Source of the DNA: an uncultured Lachnospiraceae bacterium
GTDB taxonomy: Bacteria; Bacillota_A; Clostridia; Lachnospirales; Lachnospiraceae
Length of the DNA: 10,898 nucleotides
Assembly: GCA_947175285.1 (NCBI GenBank)
Contig: CAMWMM010000114.1
Location: 1 to 10,898, forward strand
Direction: 5' to 3'
How positions within the stretch are numbered: the first letter of the stretch is position 1; every line of letters starts with the position of its first letter. Of the stretch, positions 7,265-10,898 are shown in pieces. The position numbers were made by a program, and so were the translations under genes. Below the pieces are notes generated by a model. It worked only from the letters and a program-made list of their open reading frames with translations. It was not told the DNA's origin and ran no database searches.

Positions 7265-7948
7265 ATGGGATTTATCAGTCATATACGCGAAGAAATAGAA
7301 CTCATAAAAGAACGTGACCCGGCGATTCATTCCAATATGGAAGTATTTCTTTATCCGAGCTTTAAAGTGATGCTTTACTATCGGTTGGCACATAAGCTGT
7401 ATGAAAAAAAACATTTTTTCCTTGCAAGATGGATTTCTCAAAAGGGAGCCAGAAAGACGGGAATAGAGATTCATCCGGGGGCGCAAATCGGAAAAGGCTT
7501 TTTCATCGACCATGGAAATGGTGTGATTATTGGAGAAACTGCAATAATAGGAGATAATGTGACGCTGTATCAGGGCGTTACATTGGGGGGAACCGGTAAA
7601 GAACATGGGAAAAGACATCCTACTATCGGTAATAATGTTATGATAAGCACCGGTGCTAAAATATTAGGTTCGTTTACAATTGGTGATAATAGTAAAATAG
7701 GGGCAGGAAGCGTTGTGTTAAAGGAAGTGCCGCCTGATTCTACGGTAGTAGGCGTGCCGGGGCGTGTAGTAAAGCGGAACAATGTTTCTCTGCCGCAGGA
7801 TGAGATGGACCATGTCCATCTGCCGGACCCTGTTATGGAAGATTTGGCGCTGTTACAGCATACAAATGAGGAGCTGACGAACCGTCTGCTGGATTTAGAG
7901 CAGGAGGTACGGGAACTAAAACGGAAAGGCGGAAAGAACGATTTATGA
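7265..7948 (+). CDS. cysE: Serine O-acetyltransferase
   Basis: CysE makes O-acetyl-L-serine from serine and acetyl-CoA, the committed step of cysteine synthesis. The 227-aa protein is the short form usual in Gram-positive bacteria (the E. coli enzyme is about 270 aa). The N-terminal helical part is residues 1-60. A left-handed beta-helix of hexapeptide turns follows (about 66-170), with the catalytic pair D82-H83 in [32 protein letters not shown] (including R117-H118), GAKILG and IGAGSVVL, closing with VVGVPGRVV. The end (about 190-222) is a charged, probably coiled-coil extension rich in Leu, Glu and Arg. AAAGGAG (7247-7253) precedes ATG 7265. The stop overlaps the cysS start as ATGA, so translation is likely coupled. 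The acetyl-CoA and cysteine feedback sites are in the expected beta-helix region but cannot be proven here. Confidence 0.96.
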   Translation: MGFISHIREEIELIKERDPAIHSNMEVFLYPSFKVMLYYRLAHKLYEKKHFFLARWISQKGARKTGIEIHPGAQIGKGFFIDHGNGVIIGETAIIGDNVTLYQGVTLGGTGKEHGKRHPTIGNNVMISTGAKILGSFTIGDNSKIGAGSVVLKEVPPDSTVVGVPGRVVKRNNVSLPQDEMDHVHLPDPVMEDLALLQHTNEELTNRLLDLEQEVRELKRKGGKNDL

Positions 7949-9354
7949 AAATTTATAACACATTGTCAGGAAGAAAAGAGGAATTTGAGCCGAAGGAGCC
8001 GGGGAAGGTCAGCATGTATGTATGCGGACCTACCGTTTATAACCTGATTCATATCGGAAATGCCAGACCGATGATTATATTCGATACGGTCAGAAGATAT
8101 ATGGAATATAAAGGCTATGACGTGAACTATGTTTCTAATTTTACGGATGTAGATGATAAAATTATTAAAAAAGCCAATGAGGAGGGCGTGGAGCCGTCCG
8201 TCATTTCCGAGCGTTATATCGAAGAATGTAAAAAGGATATGAAAGCATTAAATGTCAAACCGGCAACTCATCATCCTCAGGCGACAAATGAGATTGACGG
8301 CATGATAGAGATGATAAATACATTGATAGAAAAAGGGCATGCTTATGCGGCAAAAGACGGTACTGTCTATTTTAAAACGAGAAGCTTCAAGGAATACGGT
8401 AAATTATCCCATAAAAATCTTGATGATTTACAGGGCGGAAACCGCTCCCTGTTAGTCTCCGGAGAAGACCAGAAAGAGGATGCGCTGGATTTTGTACTCT
8501 GGAAACCCAAGAAAGAAGGAGAACCGTATTGGGAGTCGCCATGGTGTCAGGGGCGTCCGGGATGGCATATTGAGTGTTCCGTTATGAGTAAGAAGTATCT
8601 GGGGGATGAAATTGATATTCATGCCGGAGGGGAAGATTTGATATTTCCGCACCATGAGAATGAAATTGCCCAGTCTGAAGCGGCAAACGGCAAGACTTTT
8701 GCAAAGTACTGGATGCATAATGGTTTCCTGAATATTGATAATAAAAAAATGTCTAAGTCTGCAGGAAACTTTTTTACGGTCAGGGATATCAGTGAAAAGT
8801 ATGACTTACAAATACTCCGTTTCTTTATGCTCTCCGCACACTACAGAAGCCCGTTAAACTTCAGTGCGGAACTGATGGAGGCGGCTAAGAACGGATATGA
8901 CAGAATTGTGACAAGTGTTTCCAATCTGAAGTATTTGTATGAAAATGCGAATGATGTGTCGATGAGTGAAGAAGAGAATGCTGCGATTGAAGAAGCAAAA
9001 GGCTTTGTGAAAAAATTTGAAGATGCGATGGAAGATGACTTTAATACCGCTGATGCCGTATCCGCAATTTTTGAATTGGTGAAATTTGCTAACACCAATA
9101 CTGCGCAGAATAGCAGCCGTGCCTTTATAGGAGCTTTGAAAGAAGAAATTCTTATGCTCTGCGATATTTGCGGTCTGTGCGTGGAAAAAGAGACGGAGAT
9201 TCTGGATGAGGAAATTGAAAAGCTGATTCAGGAACGGCAGGAAGCAAGGAAAGCGAAAAACTTTGCGAGAGCGGATGAAATCCGCAGCATCTTACAGGAA
9301 CAGGGCATTATTCTGGAAGATACCAGAGAAGGTGTGAAATGGAAGAGAGCATAG
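7945..9354 (+). CDS. cysS: Cysteinyl-tRNA synthetase
   Basis: A class I aminoacyl-tRNA synthetase that charges tRNA-Cys in the cytoplasm. The length of 469 aa is typical. Visible signatures: the HIGH-type motif H36-I-G-N39, [10 protein letters not shown] containing zinc ligand C27, and the other zinc ligands C211 in WHIECS, H236 and E240 in [12 protein letters not shown]. The KMSKS loop is at 268-272, and the anticodon-binding DALR-type C-terminal domain (about 300-469) includes DDFNTADA and the late ARADEIR segment. All catalytic and zinc residues are intact. It overlaps cysE by 4 nt upstream and mrnC by 16 nt downstream. The cysE-cysS pairing links cysteine supply to its use in translation, an arrangement known from Bacillus. 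No T-box is visible in front of the pair. Confidence 0.98.
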   Translation: MKIYNTLSGRKEEFEPKEPGKVSMYVCGPTVYNLIHIGNARPMIIFDTVRRYMEYKGYDVNYVSNFTDVDDKIIKKANEEGVEPSVISERYIEECKKDMKALNVKPATHHPQATNEIDGMIEMINTLIEKGHAYAAKDGTVYFKTRSFKEYGKLSHKNLDDLQGGNRSLLVSGEDQKEDALDFVLWKPKKEGEPYWESPWCQGRPGWHIECSVMSKKYLGDEIDIHAGGEDLIFPHHENEIAQSEAANGKTFAKYWMHNGFLNIDNKKMSKSAGNFFTVRDISEKYDLQILRFFMLSAHYRSPLNFSAELMEAAKNGYDRIVTSVSNLKYLYENANDVSMSEEENAAIEEAKGFVKKFEDAMEDDFNTADAVSAIFELVKFANTNTAQNSSRAFIGALKEEILMLCDICGLCVEKETEILDEEIEKLIQERQEARKAKNFARADEIRSILQEQGIILEDTREGVKWKRA

Positions 9355-9779
9355 GAACATTGGATGCAATCAAGCAAAAATTTGACTGTAAAGAGGTGGA
9401 TATTAAAACATATTCACCTCTTACATTAGCTTATATCGGAGATGCCATTTATGACTTGGTTATCCGCAGCATTGTCGTGGAGCGTGCGAACCGTTCCGCT
9501 AATAGTTTACATAAAACAGTAATTCGTTATGTGAACGCTAAAACACAGGCACGTATGATTGAAACATTGGAGGAAGATTTGTCCGAAGAGGAAAAAGCGA
9601 TCTACCACCGCGGCAGAAATGCCAAGTCTTATACTTCCGCGAAAAACGCTTCTATCGCAGAATACCGGAAAGCGACGGGATTAGAGGCGTTGTTTGGATA
9701 TTTATATTTGCAGAATCGGATGGACAGGCTTCTTACATTAGTAAAAACGGCTTTTAACAAAATGGATATGGAAATATAG
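9339..9779 (+). CDS. mrnC: Mini-ribonuclease III
   Basis: Mini-III is an RNase III catalytic domain without a double-stranded RNA-binding domain. In Bacillus subtilis it matures the ends of 23S rRNA. The 146-aa protein starts at ATG 9339 inside the end of cysS (16-nt overlap), with AGAAGG at 9327-9332 as ribosome binding site. Diagnostic segments are YSPLTLAYIGDAIYDL (25-40) with the catalytic aspartate D35, YVNAKTQA (64-71), the YHRGRNAK segment (89-96) and GLEALFGYLYL (114-124) with the second acidic residue E116. All fit the family, and the position between cysS and rlmB is the classic Firmicutes one. Two adjacent 23S rRNA processing and modification genes suggest a shared role in ribosome assembly. 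Confidence 0.95.
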   Translation: MEESIGTLDAIKQKFDCKEVDIKTYSPLTLAYIGDAIYDLVIRSIVVERANRSANSLHKTVIRYVNAKTQARMIETLEEDLSEEEKAIYHRGRNAKSYTSAKNASIAEYRKATGLEALFGYLYLQNRMDRLLTLVKTAFNKMDMEI

Positions 9780-9796
9780 AAAGGCTTGAAAATATC

Positions 9797-10540
9797 ATGG
9801 GATATACGGAAATGACAATTGAGGGAAGAAATGCGGTAATTGAAGCATTCCGTTCCGGTAAGACAATCGATAAACTTTTTGTGCAGGACGGCTGTCAGGA
9901 CGGACCTGTTCTGACAATCAAGCGGGAGGCAAAAAAACAGAACTGTCTCATAAAATACGTCACAAAAGAGCGCCTTGACCAGCTTTCCGAAACAGGTAAG
10001 CACCAAGGCGTCATTGCGTATGCTGCGGCATATGAGTACGCGGATGTAGAAGATATTTTGAAGGCAGCGGAAGAAAAAGGGGAAGCGCCTTTTATTATCC
10101 TGTTAGATAATATTGAGGATCCCCACAATCTGGGAGCGATTATCAGAACTGCCAATTTAGCGGGCGCACATGGTGTTATCATTCCGAAAAACCGCGCGGT
10201 GGGTTTAAGCGCGGCAGTGGCAAGAGCTTCTGCAGGCGCCCTAAATTATACGCCTGTAGCAAAGGTGACAAATCTGGGTCAGACGATAGAAGAGCTTAAG
10301 AAAAAAGGACTGTGGTTTGTCTGTGCCGATATGGATGGCACGACAATGTATGAACTTGATTTGAAAGGCGCGATTGGTCTTGTAATAGGAAATGAGGGCG
10401 GAGGAGTTGGACGTCTTATCAAAGAAAAATGTGATTTTACGGCATCCATTCCCATGAAAGGAAATATAGATTCGCTGAATGCGTCTGTAGCCGCAGGCGT
10501 ACTGGCGTATGAAATTGTTAGGCAGCGGATGGCAAGATGA
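9797..10540 (+). CDS. rlmB: 23S rRNA 2'-O-ribose methyltransferase, SpoU/TrmH (RlmB) family
   Basis: A 247-aa SPOUT-class, S-adenosylmethionine-dependent RNA methyltransferase. The N-terminal substrate-binding domain (about 5-78) begins MTIEGRNAVIEAF and contains the KHQGVIAYAA segment (68-77). The knotted catalytic domain carries motif 1, LDNIEDPHNLGAIIRTA (103-119; N111 and R117), motif 2, IGNEGGGV (197-204; E200), and motif 3, SIPMKGNIDSLNASVA (217-232; N228). The RlmB name is favoured over TrmH by this N-terminal domain and by the mrnC neighbour; the exact rRNA target (G2251 in E. coli RlmB) is inferred. The start at ATG 9797 follows an AAAGG near 9780; ATG 9812 (Met6) is an alternative. 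The stop overlaps the next gene as ATGA. Confidence 0.93.
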   Translation: MGYTEMTIEGRNAVIEAFRSGKTIDKLFVQDGCQDGPVLTIKREAKKQNCLIKYVTKERLDQLSETGKHQGVIAYAAAYEYADVEDILKAAEEKGEAPFIILLDNIEDPHNLGAIIRTANLAGAHGVIIPKNRAVGLSAAVARASAGALNYTPVAKVTNLGQTIEELKKKGLWFVCADMDGTTMYELDLKGAIGLVIGNEGGGVGRLIKEKCDFTASIPMKGNIDSLNASVAAGVLAYEIVRQRMAR

Positions 10541-10898
10541 AGAAGATATTTAATTATGTATTAGCGGGAGTTTTTACCATCACTGCGCTGTTGGTTGCAG
10601 TGGTTGGGCTGGGAATCTATTCGGACTATATGGAAGAAAAGGAAATGCAGGCGGAAGCGGAGAGGCAGTATCAGGAAACCGTTATTGCGAGAAATGTGGA
10701 AGCGCAGAACCGTGTGATTGAGATGCAGTCTGAGATTTCTTCTATGACGAATGATGTGGAAGCGCTTCAGGAGTTTATAGATGGTGCGGTAGCGACCGCT
10801 AATGAGGTGCAGCACCGGAAAGAAAGCGGGGATATGACAGTATCGGGAAATGAAACGGTATCGGGGAATATGACGGTGTCAGGAAACGAAACGGTATC
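10537..10898 (+). CDS. Membrane-anchored coiled-coil protein with hexapeptide repeats (3' end outside window)
   Basis: An open frame begins at ATG 10537, overlapping the rlmB stop as ATGA, and runs to the window edge without a stop (120 full codons). Residues 1-5 include two lysines, and residues 6-28 are one hydrophobic segment (YVLAGVFTITALLVAVVGLG within it), a likely signal anchor with the rest outside the cell. No clear signal peptidase site is seen. Residues about 32-92 are charged with regular hydrophobic spacing (MQAEAERQYQ, NRVIEMQSEI), suggesting a coiled coil. From M100 the protein becomes a six-residue repeat, MTVSGN/ETVSGN, still running at the window end. I do not recognise the family. 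The repeat may be a spacer before a C-terminal domain that is not visible. Translational coupling to rlmB is likely. Confidence 0.8.
   Translation, partial: MKKIFNYVLAGVFTITALLVAVVGLGIYSDYMEEKEMQAEAERQYQETVIARNVEAQNRVIEMQSEISSMTNDVEALQEFIDGAVATANEVQHRKESGDMTVSGNETVSGNMTVSGNETV
10834..10898 (+). repeat. 18-nt tandem repeat encoding (M/E)TVSGN
   Basis: Units start at 10834, 10852, 10870 and 10888, the last cut by the window end. They encode MTVSGN, ETVSGN, MTVSGN and ETV(S), so Met and Glu alternate and the higher-order unit is 36 nt. The units differ at third codon positions (GTA/GTG, TCG/TCA, GGA/GGG, AAT/AAC), so the repeats are kept at the protein level and are not a recent copy slip. Confidence 0.85.

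Noticed and set aside
9629..10006. Minus-strand open frame across mrnC and rlmB
   Set aside because: It overlaps two conserved + strand genes completely, and its translation is an unpatterned Cys/Phe-rich sequence typical of a shadow frame.
10834..10898. Direct repeats as a CRISPR or other non-coding array
   Set aside because: The 18-nt units are contiguous without spacers, stay in frame, and vary mainly at third codon positions, so they are a coding repeat.

Overview
The window looks like a piece of a Clostridia chromosome, most probably Lachnospiraceae. This rests on moderate base composition, strong Gram-positive ribosome binding sites, a Mini-III RNase (mrnC) gene, a PocR-type hybrid histidine kinase, and a TVSGN repeat protein. 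It is inferred from protein character and gene order, not from any database match. Every convincing gene is on the + strand, packed with short gaps or overlaps. I see no rRNA, tRNA, IS element or CRISPR array.

Bases 1-3479 hold a tightly coupled housekeeping run. It starts with the 3' end of type III pantothenate kinase (coaX), followed by the bifunctional CoaBC protein, a MATE-family multidrug/cation antiporter, and IspF of the MEP isoprenoid pathway. CoaX and CoaBC together cover the pantothenate to 4'-phosphopantetheine part of CoA synthesis. IspF carries an unusual C-terminal tail ending in CxxCxxC.

Bases 3480-7264 hold a two-gene signalling unit with its own likely promoter (TTGCCA, 17-nt spacer, extended TGC-TACTAT). 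One gene encodes a 291-aa protein with a degenerate receiver, a charged linker and an intact receiver. The other encodes an 894-aa cytoplasmic hybrid kinase: PocR sensor, HisKA, HATPase, degenerate receiver, canonical receiver, HPt and an extra helical tail. Neither protein has a DNA-binding or enzymatic output domain. The unit ends at a 137-nt gap with a 9-bp inverted repeat followed by four T residues, either a terminator or a leader element for cysE.

Bases 7265-10540 hold cysE, cysS, mrnC and rlmB, overlapping or nearly touching. They cover cysteine precursor synthesis, Cys-tRNA charging, 23S rRNA maturation and 23S rRNA methylation. This order is the one known from Bacillus subtilis (ispD-ispF-gltX-cysE-cysS-mrnC-rlmB-rae1-sigH). 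Here the signalling pair sits where gltX would be. After rlmB, instead of rae1, comes a gene for a membrane-anchored coiled-coil protein with a six-residue repeat, cut by the window end.

The points most worth following up are the signalling pair lodged in a conserved housekeeping block, the matching degenerate-plus-intact receiver layout in both signalling proteins, the cysteine tail on IspF, the hairpin before cysE, and the repeat protein after rlmB.
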